Shown here piece after piece: positions 1-6,176 of a DNA stretch of 15,800 nucleotides. Made by a program: the position numbers and the translations under genes. The notes beneath the pieces are model-generated. The model was not told the DNA's origin. It searched no databases and saw nothing but the letters and a program-made list of their open reading frames with translations. Each line of letters starts with the position of its first letter. Positions within the stretch are counted from its first letter, which is position 1. Origin of the DNA: an uncultured Bacilli bacterium. GTDB taxonomy: Bacteria > Bacillota_I > Bacilli_A > RF39 > UBA660. The stretch spans positions 1 to 15,800 of the forward strand of contig CALVIJ010000012.1 of assembly GCA_944329505.1 (NCBI GenBank), written 5' to 3'.

Positions 1-2
1 TG

Positions 3-704
3 GCTACAGCTGGAAGTGGTTATTTTACTTCATCAAGACTTCCTAAGGAAACTAATGATAAGACTAAAATGACTTTGGGAGAAATGTACGAAAACAAATT
101 GTTAGTTAAGTTTTCTGATAGTAATAATAGAGTATGTGATAATAATAAGTCTTATATAGAGGTTACTAAAGAAGAAAATGAGTATACAATGAAAGTAAAT
201 TTGTCATGTACAGATAAAACAGATTATATAATGCTTCATATGGGATTAGACGGAACACAATTTCCCAGTACCAGCACCGCAAGGTGCGAGTTCGTAAAAA
301 ATCTTGATGATGCTTGGGCATATGGAGAATGGTCAAGCTGGGGTACCAAAAAAATAACCGAAAACGGTACTAATCAAGTACAGAAAAAAGTAAGCAAAGT
401 TCAAACAGGAACACAAAAAGTAGCTCATAACAGTATTATAGAAAAAAATGCAGTTAAAGTTATTTATAATGGTTTAACAAAATATGTCTGTGCATCTAGT
501 TATGATAATGCGGGCACATATAATAATTTAGTAACTTGTAAGAAAACTGTTACAACTTATACGAATGAACCAATTTATAAAAATGTTACATATTATAGAT
601 CTCGAAATAAAACTTTGAGTAATGGAGTAGATACTAAATGGTCAAGTTGTGATGACACTTCACTTCTTGAACAAGGATATGTTAAGACGGGAAAGGAAAG
701 CTAG
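3..704 (+). CDS. Cys/Trp-containing hypothetical surface protein, C-terminal part (5' end outside window)
   Basis: The frame is open from base 3, so 233 residues of the C-terminal part are visible and the real start lies upstream; the ATG at 69 has no convincing ribosome site and is internal. The visible part has scattered Cys residues and two Trp-Ser motifs (YGEWSSWGTK and TKWSSCDD), the second near the end before GYVKTGKES. Paired W-S-x-W motifs with Cys resemble thrombospondin type-1-like or pilin-like extracellular modules of low-GC Gram-positives, but I cannot assign a family. The many Thr, Asn and Lys residues and lack of hydrophobic stretches fit an exported, soluble C-terminal region; any signal peptide or anchor would be upstream. 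The stop codon lies inside a terminator stem, so this gene ends its transcription unit. Function unknown. Confidence 0.7.
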   Translation, partial: ATAGSGYFTSSRLPKETNDKTKMTLGEMYENKLLVKFSDSNNRVCDNNKSYIEVTKEENEYTMKVNLSCTDKTDYIMLHMGLDGTQFPSTSTARCEFVKNLDDAWAYGEWSSWGTKKITENGTNQVQKKVSKVQTGTQKVAHNSIIEKNAVKVIYNGLTKYVCASSYDNAGTYNNLVTCKKTVTTYTNEPIYKNVTYYRSRNKTLSNGVDTKWSSCDDTSLLEQGYVKTGKES

Positions 705-731
705 GTAATACCTAGTTTTCTTTGCCTTTTT
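693..731 (+). terminator. Intrinsic terminator overlapping the stop codon of the first gene
   Basis: Bases 693-706 pair with 710-723 (14 bp including two G-U pairs) around a 3-nt AAT loop, followed by GCCTTTTT. The TAG stop at 702-704 is within the left arm. Confidence 0.75.
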
Positions 732-776
732 CTATGCCAAGTGCTTGTCAAATTTTATCTAATATATGTTTAATGT

Positions 777-805
777 TTGATTTATAATTTCATATGTGAT
801 ACTAT
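777..805 (+). promoter_or_regulatory. Predicted extended -10 promoter for the 137-aa gene
   Basis: TTGATT (777-782), a 17-nt spacer and TACTAT (800-805) with a TG one base upstream (797-798). The same TGTGATA-type extended -10 is seen before other genes here, such as cysS. Confidence 0.55.
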
Positions 806-845
806 AATAATAGTAGAGTACGCCACATAGAAAGGACTGACCACC

Positions 846-1259
846 ATGGAGAAATATATTTTTGGTTACCAAAATGAAAATGAGTTTAAAAAGTTAGAAA
901 GTGCTTTAAAAAAGTATAATATGCTAGCTTTTAAAAAACTTTATTTTGAATATTACCCTAAGATTAAAGCCGGGGAATTTTTGGGTACAGTAGTGGCGGA
1001 AGAAGATAATGTAAAAAAATATGAGGTAAATTTACCAACTGATGCTTTATTTGCTAAAGTACATGGTGAAGTTAAATTACATTATGAGGTTAATGATGAA
1101 AGTAAAAGTGTAACGTTAATAACGTTATCTCCTGAAGAAATTTTAAGTGAAGGTCATCAATCAGAACTTGTGACTTACAAAGGTGTAATGCTATCTAAAG
1201 AACATTCTGATAAAGACAAATTTAAAATTAATTTATTAAATATGATTAATAAAGTATAA
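846..1259 (+). CDS. Hypothetical protein, 137 aa
   Basis: ATG start 9 nt after AAAGGA (831-836), 40 nt after a good extended -10 promoter, and the frame runs cleanly to TAA. The product is Lys/Glu-rich with no signal peptide or membrane segment, so it is probably cytoplasmic. Residues 1-40 look helical (FKKLESALKKYN, then FKKLYFEYYPK). The rest alternates hydrophobic and polar residues (EVNLPTDALFAKV, GEVKLHYEVND, SVTLITLSPEEIL), as in a small beta-rich fold. I do not recognise the family. It forms a single-gene unit between the terminator at 693-731 and the tRNA promoter at 1276. No clear terminator follows it, so some read-through into the tRNA genes is possible. Confidence 0.75.
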   Translation: MEKYIFGYQNENEFKKLESALKKYNMLAFKKLYFEYYPKIKAGEFLGTVVAEEDNVKKYEVNLPTDALFAKVHGEVKLHYEVNDESKSVTLITLSPEEILSEGHQSELVTYKGVMLSKEHSDKDKFKINLLNMINKV

Positions 1260-1275
1260 ATTTTAATCTTACTTC

Positions 1276-1304
1276 TTGCATAATATTTATTAATGTGGTA
1301 TTAT
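1276..1304 (+). promoter_or_regulatory. Predicted promoter of the tRNA pair
   Basis: TTGCAT (1276-1281), exactly 17 nt, then TATTAT (1299-1304) preceded by an extended TG at 1296-1297. It lies 18 nt before the first tRNA base, which leaves a short 5' leader for RNase P to remove. Confidence 0.7.
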
Positions 1305-1322
1305 ATAGAAGTCAGTTTAAAT

Positions 1323-1399
1323 GGACCCTTAGCTCAGTTGGTTAGAGCATCCGGCTCATAACCGGACGGTCGATGGTTCGAGTCCATCAGGGTCCACCA
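1323..1399 (+). tRNA. tRNA with CAT anticodon, probably tRNA-Ile2 (lysidine-modified)
   Basis: A complete 77-nt cloverleaf with encoded CCA. The acceptor arms are GGACCCT and AGGGTCC. The anticodon stem TCCGG/CCGGA encloses the loop CTCATAA, giving anticodon CAT, and the T arm carries GGTTCGAGTCC. CAT can mean initiator Met, elongator Met or AUA-reading Ile after TilS changes C34 to lysidine. A paired first acceptor position argues against the initiator. From memory, the GGACC...GGTCC acceptor and CCGG anticodon stem resemble Mollicute/Bacillus tRNA-Ile2 more than elongator Met. AUA codons are abundant in the window's genes, so such a tRNA is needed. Automated tools may label it Met. Confidence 0.93.
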
Positions 1400-1407
1400 C
1401 TTAAATT

Positions 1408-1492
1408 GCGGGCGTGGCGAAATTGGTAGACGCACTAGACTTAGGATCTAGCGCCTTACGGCATGGGGGTTCAAGTCCCTTCGCCCGCACCA
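1408..1492 (+). tRNA. tRNA-Leu (TAG anticodon)
   Basis: An 85-nt class II tRNA with encoded CCA. The acceptor arms are GCGGGCG and CGCCCGC. The stem CTAGA/TCTAG encloses the loop CTTAGGA, giving anticodon TAG, which reads CUN. The long variable arm (CGCCTTACGGCAT region) is typical of Leu. It lies 8 nt after the CAT tRNA and is surely cotranscribed with it. Confidence 0.96.
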
Positions 1493-1504
1493 GGTAGCCT
1501 TTTC

Positions 1505-1528
1505 CTCGAACCAGTGAAATGGTTTGAG
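1505..1528 (+). other. Hairpin just downstream of the tRNA pair
   Basis: CTCGAACCA (1505-1513) pairs with TGGTTTGAG (1520-1528) over 9 bp with one G-U and a GTGAAA loop. Only a short, broken T run follows (TTTGTT), so it is a weak terminator at best. It may instead block 3' exonucleases or help processing of the tRNA precursor. The stronger terminator follows at 1539. Confidence 0.6.
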
Positions 1529-1538
1529 TTTGTTATAT

Positions 1539-1572
1539 ACAATCAGTCTATTAAAAGATTGATTGTTTTTTT
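1539..1572 (+). terminator. Intrinsic terminator of the tRNA operon
   Basis: ACAATCAGTCT (1539-1549) pairs with AGATTGATTGT (1556-1566) over 11 bp with one G-U and a 6-nt loop, followed by a T run to 1572. Confidence 0.85.
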
Positions 1573-1590
1573 GTGTAAAGTAGGGAGTAT

Positions 1591-1818
1591 ATGCTTAATG
1601 TTGTAAAAACAAAAATAAAAATGGATGATGGTTTGAAAAATAAAATAGAGATTATCTGCTCATTTCGTAATACTAAACCAATTATTCATACTGGATATCT
1701 TGTATCAATAGAGTATACAAATATATGTTATGTTGAACCTCATAGGATAATTATTGATGATATAACATATTTAGCTTTTAATTACGGTATAAATATTTAT
1801 ATTGAAAATTTAACATAG
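1591..1818 (+). CDS. Small hypothetical protein, 75 aa
   Basis: The ATG is preceded by AGGGAG (1582-1587) only 3 nt away, closer than usual but still a usable site. No promoter is evident between the tRNA terminator and this gene, so expression may be low. The product mixes a basic start (VVKTKIKMDDGLKNK) with beta-like hydrophobic stretches (IEIICSFR, IIHTGYLVSIEY, NICYVEPHRIIID) and ends in an Ile/Tyr/Asn-rich tail. It shows no membrane segment and no family I recognise. Its last codons overlap, in another frame, the first readable codons of the IS30 remnant, so its 3' end may have been formed by the insertion or deletion event. It could be a fragment of a longer gene or a small accessory gene. 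Confidence 0.5.
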   Translation: MLNVVKTKIKMDDGLKNKIEIICSFRNTKPIIHTGYLVSIEYTNICYVEPHRIIIDDITYLAFNYGINIYIENLT

Positions 1819-2350
1819 GAAAAAGAATTAAGAAAAGGCTCAAAGAAGTGCATCAAAGAAAAAATTTTGGCCATTGGGAAGCAGATACTATTGTTTTAGG
1901 AAGAAATAATAAAACCTATAAAAGCAGTTATTGTTTTGTAACCTTGGCGAAAAAAATCTAGATTATATTTATGCAAACAGTTACCAAATAGTAAAGCTAA
2001 AAAATGTAACTAAAGCTATAATAGAAATTTTAAGTCAATTTATTTCAGAACTAGTTCAAACAATAACATGTGATAGAGGAAAAGAGTTTGCAAGTTGGGA
2101 AGAAATAGAAGAAAAACTAAAATGTCAAATGTATTTTGCTAATACATTTTGTGCTTGGCAAAAAGGTAGTAACGAAAATTCAAATGGACTATTACGAGAA
2201 TATTATCCTAAAGGTATGGATTTATCTAAAACAAACAATGATGAGTTAAAAGTAAAATTAGACCTAATTAATAATAGGCCTAGAAAATGTATTGGTTATA
2301 AAACACCAAATGAAGTTATAACAGACGTTCTGAGTAAGTGTTGCACTTGA
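1806..2350 (+). pseudogene. IS30-family transposase remnant (N-truncated, frameshifted)
   Basis: One frame from about 1806 reads NIGKRIKKRLKE and then FGHWEADTIVLGR, the start of the IS30-type DDE catalytic domain with the first Asp at 1884-1886, and stops at 1959. The next frame continues the same domain as NLGEKNLDYIYANSYQIV, then TCDRGKEF (second Asp, 2072-2074) and KGSNENSNGLLREYYPKG (Glu, 2174-2176), and ends with TGA at 2350. The Asp-to-Glu gap of 33 residues is normal for IS30. The frame changes within the A7 run at 1950-1956. The N-terminal half with the HTH DNA-binding domain is missing: about 180 residues remain of the family's usual 320-390. It is dead, or could act only in trans on other copies if translated. 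Confidence 0.88.
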
Positions 2351-2603
2351 TTTGACAAATTATCTATAAGAAAAAATTTTAGTAATCAAAATGAGATTCA
2401 AAATAATTATTTAAAAATAAAAGAACTTAATTTATAATTAAATAAATTAAAAAATAAGAAATGTTAACATAAGAATATTAATAACGATTTTATGAGTGGT
2501 GATTTGCGTAAGTTTTTAAAGATATAAAAAAATTTTTAAAGAATAAATAAATGCTCAAAAAAAGTAGATTGAAGTACTTTTTAGTCTATCTAATTTAAAA
2601 ATA
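2351..2603. other. AT-rich non-coding stretch between the IS30 remnant and the first HelD gene
   Basis: No supportable gene. The first bases after the transposase stop (GTTGCACTTGATTTGACAA, 2339-2357) could include an old IS30 right terminal repeat, but I found no matching left copy. AAAAAGTA (2559-2566) pairs with TACTTTTT (2575-2582) as an AT-only hairpin that might act as a weak two-way terminator before the HelD promoter. Confidence 0.5.
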
Positions 2604-2632
2604 TTGATATTTGTTTTATAAATTATTATAAT
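2604..2632 (+). promoter_or_regulatory. Consensus promoter of the first HelD gene
   Basis: TTGATA (2604-2609), 17-nt spacer, TATAAT (2627-2632). The start codon lies 41 nt further on. This gives the helicase its own promoter, independent of the transposon remnant. Confidence 0.75.
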
Positions 2633-2673
2633 ATAAAAAGATATTGTGAAAAATATATGTGAGGAGCTTTTTT

Positions 2674-4644
2674 ATGACAATAAATAAAAATGAATATCAA
2701 AAAGAGGAAAAGTATTTAGAAAATATAAAGAAATTGGCTGATTTGTGTATATCTAATGTTAATGTTCAGATTGACAAGCAAAAAAAGGAAATTTTTGAAA
2801 TAAAACAATATATTTGGAATGATTGTAAATCTTTAAGTGATTTAGAATATGGAAATTTATTGAATGATACAGATGCAAAGGTTAATTGGACTAATTCACG
2901 AATAAAGCAAATGATTAAATATCAGCATATTAAGCAAAATCCTTATTTTGGAAGAATTGACTTTAAAACAGAAGATGAAGTTATAAAAGTTTATGTGGGT
3001 ATTTACGGATTTAATTATGAAAATTGCAATTATATTTTTGATTGGCGTGCACCTATATCCAATTTATTTTATGATTATGGTATTGGAAAAGCAAAGTATG
3101 AAGCTCCTATCGGAACGATTAATGGCGATATTATTTTAAGACGTCAATATAAAATAGAAAACGGTACAATTGAAAGAATAATCGAAAGCGAAATTAATAT
3201 TAATGATGAAATGTTACAGGAAGTTTTGTCAAATAATTCTTCTGACAAAATGAAAAATATAGTTACAACTATTCAAAAAGAACAAAATGAAATTATTAGA
3301 GATACGTCTAATAAATATATGATAATTCAAGGTGTAGCGGGTAGTGGTAAAACTTCTGTCGCATTACATAGAATAGCATATTTATTATATAAAGAGAAAA
3401 ATCTATCTTATAGTAATATTTTAATCTTTTCTCCTAATGATATTTTTACTGAGTATATTTCTGATGTATTACCTGAATTAGGGGAACGTAATGTTTTAAA
3501 TACCACTTTTAATGACTTGTTAGAACAATATTTAAAAAAATTTGCCAAGATAGAGAAATTTTCTGGTTTTTTAGAAAGAGTATATGAAAAAAATACAAAA
3601 CCTAATTATATTTTTTATAGACATGAATTAGATTACTTTATACAAGATTATATAAAAGGTCATATCTTTCACAAAAATATTAATCTTGGAAAAGAAATAT
3701 TTAATAAGTTTGAGCTTAATGATTTATTACTTAATAAATATAGAAAATTACCTTTAATGGAAAGAATATCTAATTTAGCTGAATATTTATGTAACAGATT
3801 AAATGTTTCCATTAGAAAAAATAAAAGAAAAATAGAAAATCTAATTATTTCTGAACTTGGTATTTCATTAAATCCTGTATCTATATTTTTAGAGTTTTTA
3901 AAGGTAAAAAGGATAGAAAAAGAAATAATAAACAAAATTGATTATGAGGATTTAGAATATATAATATATATTTATTTTGAATTAAATGGTTATCCTTATA
4001 ATTCAAATATTAAGCACGTTGTTGTTGACGAAGCACAGGATTATTCTGAATTACAATTTTATATTTTGCGGAAATGCTTTGAAAAAGCATATTTTACAAT
4101 TTTGGGCGATGTAAATCAGGCTATTAATCCATATTGTCAATATAAATCTCTTGAGGGACTTTCTGATGTTTTTTCTGATGGATATAAATATATAGAATTA
4201 AATAATACATATAGATCAAGCCCAGAAATTTTAGATTATTCAAATACAATTTTAGGAATAAAAAATATAAAATCTATTAGATCAAGTAATGGTATTCCTG
4301 TAAAACATTATAATAATAATGAAACTATTGATGAAATTTTAAAAAATATACAGTATATATATGAACATGGTTTTAAAAATGTTGCAATAATTACAAAAAA
4401 TAGTGCTGAAACTAATAAAGTGTATAATAAATTGATTAAAAAGCATACAAAATATAATTTTACAAAGAATATGATAAAAAAAGATTGTGTTTCTATAATG
4501 CCTTCTTATTTAGCGAAGGGACTAGAATTTGATGGGGTTATTATATACAATGACATTAATAATATGTATAATGATGAAGAGAAAAAACTTTATTATGTAG
4601 CGATAACTAGGGCACAACATGTTTTGTTTGTTTATAACAATTAA
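2674..4644 (+). CDS. HelD-type UvrD-like superfamily 1 helicase (copy 1)
   Basis: A 656-aa cytoplasmic protein of the HelD family: SF1 ATPases that enter the RNA polymerase channels and release or recycle stalled polymerase. Domains in order: an N-terminal Lys/Glu-rich coiled-coil arm (residues about 5-55); the HelD signature YFGRIDF and DWRAPISNLFYDYG; Walker A GVAGSGKTS (220-228); a family-specific insertion; Walker B DEAQD (452-456); LGDVNQAINP; TYRSSPEIL; and the C-terminal YLAKGLEFDGVI and YYVAITRAQH motifs. All ATPase motifs are intact. ATG 2674 was chosen because AGGAG (2662-2666) sits 7 nt upstream; the in-frame GTG at 2659 would precede that site. It is shorter than copy 2, with about 23 fewer residues between Walker A and B and a shorter C-terminus. 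The RiPP operon starts 87 nt downstream in the same direction. Confidence 0.93.
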   Translation: MTINKNEYQKEEKYLENIKKLADLCISNVNVQIDKQKKEIFEIKQYIWNDCKSLSDLEYGNLLNDTDAKVNWTNSRIKQMIKYQHIKQNPYFGRIDFKTEDEVIKVYVGIYGFNYENCNYIFDWRAPISNLFYDYGIGKAKYEAPIGTINGDIILRRQYKIENGTIERIIESEININDEMLQEVLSNNSSDKMKNIVTTIQKEQNEIIRDTSNKYMIIQGVAGSGKTSVALHRIAYLLYKEKNLSYSNILIFSPNDIFTEYISDVLPELGERNVLNTTFNDLLEQYLKKFAKIEKFSGFLERVYEKNTKPNYIFYRHELDYFIQDYIKGHIFHKNINLGKEIFNKFELNDLLLNKYRKLPLMERISNLAEYLCNRLNVSIRKNKRKIENLIISELGISLNPVSIFLEFLKVKRIEKEIINKIDYEDLEYIIYIYFELNGYPYNSNIKHVVVDEAQDYSELQFYILRKCFEKAYFTILGDVNQAINPYCQYKSLEGLSDVFSDGYKYIELNNTYRSSPEILDYSNTILGIKNIKSIRSSNGIPVKHYNNNETIDEILKNIQYIYEHGFKNVAIITKNSAETNKVYNKLIKKHTKYNFTKNMIKKDCVSIMPSYLAKGLEFDGVIIYNDINNMYNDEEKKLYYVAITRAQHVLFVYNN

Positions 4645-4653
4645 ATTTTATTT

Positions 4654-4679
4654 ACAATCGGCGTTTTCGCTTTGTTTTT
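4654..4679 (+). terminator. Possible weak terminator after HelD copy 1
   Basis: ACAA plus GGCG pair with CGCT plus TTGT around a TTTT loop, with a 2-nt TC bulge on the left, followed by TTTTC. The stem is short and imperfect, so some read-through from HelD into the RiPP operon is likely. It ends directly before the -35 at 4681. Confidence 0.4.
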
Positions 4680-4680
4680 C

Positions 4681-4709
4681 TTGCAATTTTGTTTATTTGG
4701 TGTTAGAAT
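4681..4709 (+). promoter_or_regulatory. Predicted promoter of the RiPP precursor operon
   Basis: TTGCAA (4681-4686), exactly 17 nt, then TAGAAT (4704-4709) with extended TG at 4701-4702. Transcription would start near 4716, so the ribosome site AAAGGAGG (4715-4722) would be at the very 5' end of a leader of only about 15 nt. Confidence 0.65.
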
Positions 4710-4730
4710 GAATTAAAGGAGGCATTGCTT

Positions 4731-4856
4731 ATGAAGATTGTTAAGGTTAATAAAGCAAAAAATAACGTTAAAGATCTAACAAAAATAACTGAAATGACAG
4801 TTGCTAATGCATTACTTGATGCATGTGGTTGTACTGGCAATGGTTATTGTCAATAA
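4731..4856 (+). CDS. Cys-containing RiPP precursor peptide, 41 aa
   Basis: A short gene with an excellent AAAGGAGG site 8 nt before the ATG, its own promoter, and a radical SAM maturase gene directly downstream. The N-terminal part (1-31) is a Lys/Asn-rich leader without a hydrophobic segment, MKIVKVNKAKNNVKDLTKIT followed by EMTVANALLDA. The last ten residues, CGCTGNGYCQ, hold all three Cys (32, 34, 40), two of three Gly in a turn-like GNG, plus one Thr (35) and one Tyr (39). Leader-plus-Cys-tail next to a SPASM enzyme is the standard layout of thioether-type RiPPs (sactipeptides and ranthipeptides). Clostridial Cys-rich precursors of the CLI_3235/Clo7bot kind are similar in general form, but I cannot confirm membership. 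There is no double-Gly cleavage site. The product may be an antimicrobial or a signal; the role is inferred. Confidence 0.8.
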   Translation: MKIVKVNKAKNNVKDLTKITEMTVANALLDACGCTGNGYCQ

Positions 4857-4884
4857 ATAGAGTGATTATATATCACTCTATTTT
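4855..4884 (+). promoter_or_regulatory. Intercistronic hairpin: attenuating terminator or mRNA stabiliser
   Basis: A perfect 12-bp stem, 4855-4866 with 4872-4883, around a TATAT loop, starts inside the precursor's stop codon. Only TTTT follows before AGAAAG, so termination should be partial. In RiPP operons such a hairpin typically gives a short, abundant, 3'-protected precursor mRNA and lets a fraction of transcripts continue into the enzyme genes. Confidence 0.8.
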
Positions 4885-4954
4885 AGAAAGTAGGATTAGT
4901 AGAAATGTATAAAGTAAGTATAATATAATAAAAAGGTATGATGATAAAATCATA

Positions 4955-6169
4955 GTGTATAATTCATATACTAAAGCAAACATGTTTTTATCAAAAGATT
5001 CTTCAACTGAAGCTTTTGAAGATATAAAAGAATTTGAAAAATTAGATGATGATACTAAAAAATTATTAATAGATAATGGCTTTGTTATCGATGAAAATAG
5101 AGATGAACTTGCTGAAATAAAATACATGTTTGAAAAAAGATATTATGATAAAACATTTTTAAATATTGTTTTAGTACCATCTTTAGCTTGTAATTTTTCT
5201 TGTCCATATTGTTTTGAGAAAGATTTAAGTAGTGGAAGAGAAAATGTAAAACATTACTTTTCAGTACTAAAAAAGTATGCAGAACAGAATTTTAAAAATT
5301 TTAAATGTGTGCAAATAAGCTTATTTGGAGGAGAACCTTTATTATTTGTAAATGAGTGTTTAGATTTCTTGAAATTTGTAGACTCTGATGCAAAAAAGAA
5401 TAGTTATAAATATTTTTCATCAATAGTCACTAATGGTTCTTTGTTAGAAGAAAGTAATTTAAAAGGCTTGTTGGATTGTCATTTGAAAATGCTACAGATA
5501 ACAATAGATTCTGATAAAGAAACGCATGATAAGACTAGAAGATTTAAAAATGGTAAACCATCGTTTGATCTGTTAATAAGAAAAATTGAAATGGTTATTC
5601 AGATGACGGAAAATATTCCTGACTTTGACTTTGTTTTACGTATCAATTTATCAAATACGACGGTTGAAAAGGTAAAACAGTCGTTATTATATATTGATGA
5701 AAAGTATCGTTCAAAAATTAAATTACTAATTAGATCTGTATATAATACTCATAAATATAAAGATAAAAATAGTAATGATAATTCTCAAATCGATAAATAT
5801 TTTGCTATGGGTAGAGAATTGGGCTTTTCTGTGTTTCAAGAAAGTTTTCAATATCAAAGTTGCGAAGCATGTGCGGATGAAAAGTTTTTCTATTTAATGC
5901 CAGATTTAACAATGTGGAAATGTATTAATGATTTGAATTATAAAGATGCTTGCATTGGTAAAATTAATAATGATGGTGTCGCCGAAATTTTACCATTAAA
6001 GAATGTTTTTTGGGCGAAACATGCTTTGTCAGCGTTTTCTGATGATAAGTGTTTAAATTGTAAATTATTGCCTGATTGTTATGGTGGTTGTATTTTACAA
6101 AAATGTAAAACATGTAAAAAAGCATGTAGACCATTTGAAATGGTGAGTATGTTACATATTTTTAGATAG
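4955..6169 (+). CDS. Radical SAM/SPASM peptide maturase
   Basis: This enzyme would reductively cleave S-adenosylmethionine and crosslink Cys residues of the precursor encoded just upstream. Counting from GTG 4955 (404 aa): an N-terminal region of about 70 residues, possibly a leader-binding domain; the Fe-S loop CNFSCPYC with Cys 79, 83 and 86; the SAM-binding GGEP at 125-128; the radical SAM barrel; then a C-terminal SPASM domain with Cys 303, 306, 323 and 333 and the exact CX2CX5CX3C pattern at 366-379, followed by Cys 384, 387 and 391 for two auxiliary clusters. The start is uncertain: GTG 4955 has no good ribosome site, and the frame is open back to 4913 with family-like sequence (SKYNIIKRYDDKII). 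The well-placed ATG 4905 (AGGA at 4892-4895) is in another frame, so a one-base deletion is suspected. PP2C follows after 7 nt. Confidence 0.9.
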   Translation: MYNSYTKANMFLSKDSSTEAFEDIKEFEKLDDDTKKLLIDNGFVIDENRDELAEIKYMFEKRYYDKTFLNIVLVPSLACNFSCPYCFEKDLSSGRENVKHYFSVLKKYAEQNFKNFKCVQISLFGGEPLLFVNECLDFLKFVDSDAKKNSYKYFSSIVTNGSLLEESNLKGLLDCHLKMLQITIDSDKETHDKTRRFKNGKPSFDLLIRKIEMVIQMTENIPDFDFVLRINLSNTTVEKVKQSLLYIDEKYRSKIKLLIRSVYNTHKYKDKNSNDNSQIDKYFAMGRELGFSVFQESFQYQSCEACADEKFFYLMPDLTMWKCINDLNYKDACIGKINNDGVAEILPLKNVFWAKHALSAFSDDKCLNCKLLPDCYGGCILQKCKTCKKACRPFEMVSMLHIFR

Positions 6170-6176
6170 GTGCCAT

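Noticed and set aside
842..850. CCACCATGG around the start codon, resembling a eukaryotic Kozak site.
   Set aside because: Everything else here is bacterial and AAAGGA sits 9 nt upstream; the match is chance.
1949..1961. Programmed -1 frameshift at the A7 run to make a full transposase.
   Set aside because: The N-terminal DNA-binding half is already gone and IS30 elements normally use one frame, so decay explains it better. A one-base slip on AAA cannot be fully excluded.
2659..2673. GTG 2659 as start of HelD copy 1.
   Set aside because: The AGGAG ribosome site lies between this GTG and ATG 2674 and is correctly spaced only for the ATG.
4905..4928. A seven-codon leader peptide (MYKVSII) controlling the maturase by translation coupling.
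   Set aside because: Its frame fuses naturally with the maturase N-terminus by adding one A, so a broken start is the better explanation. A true leader peptide remains possible if orthologues share it.
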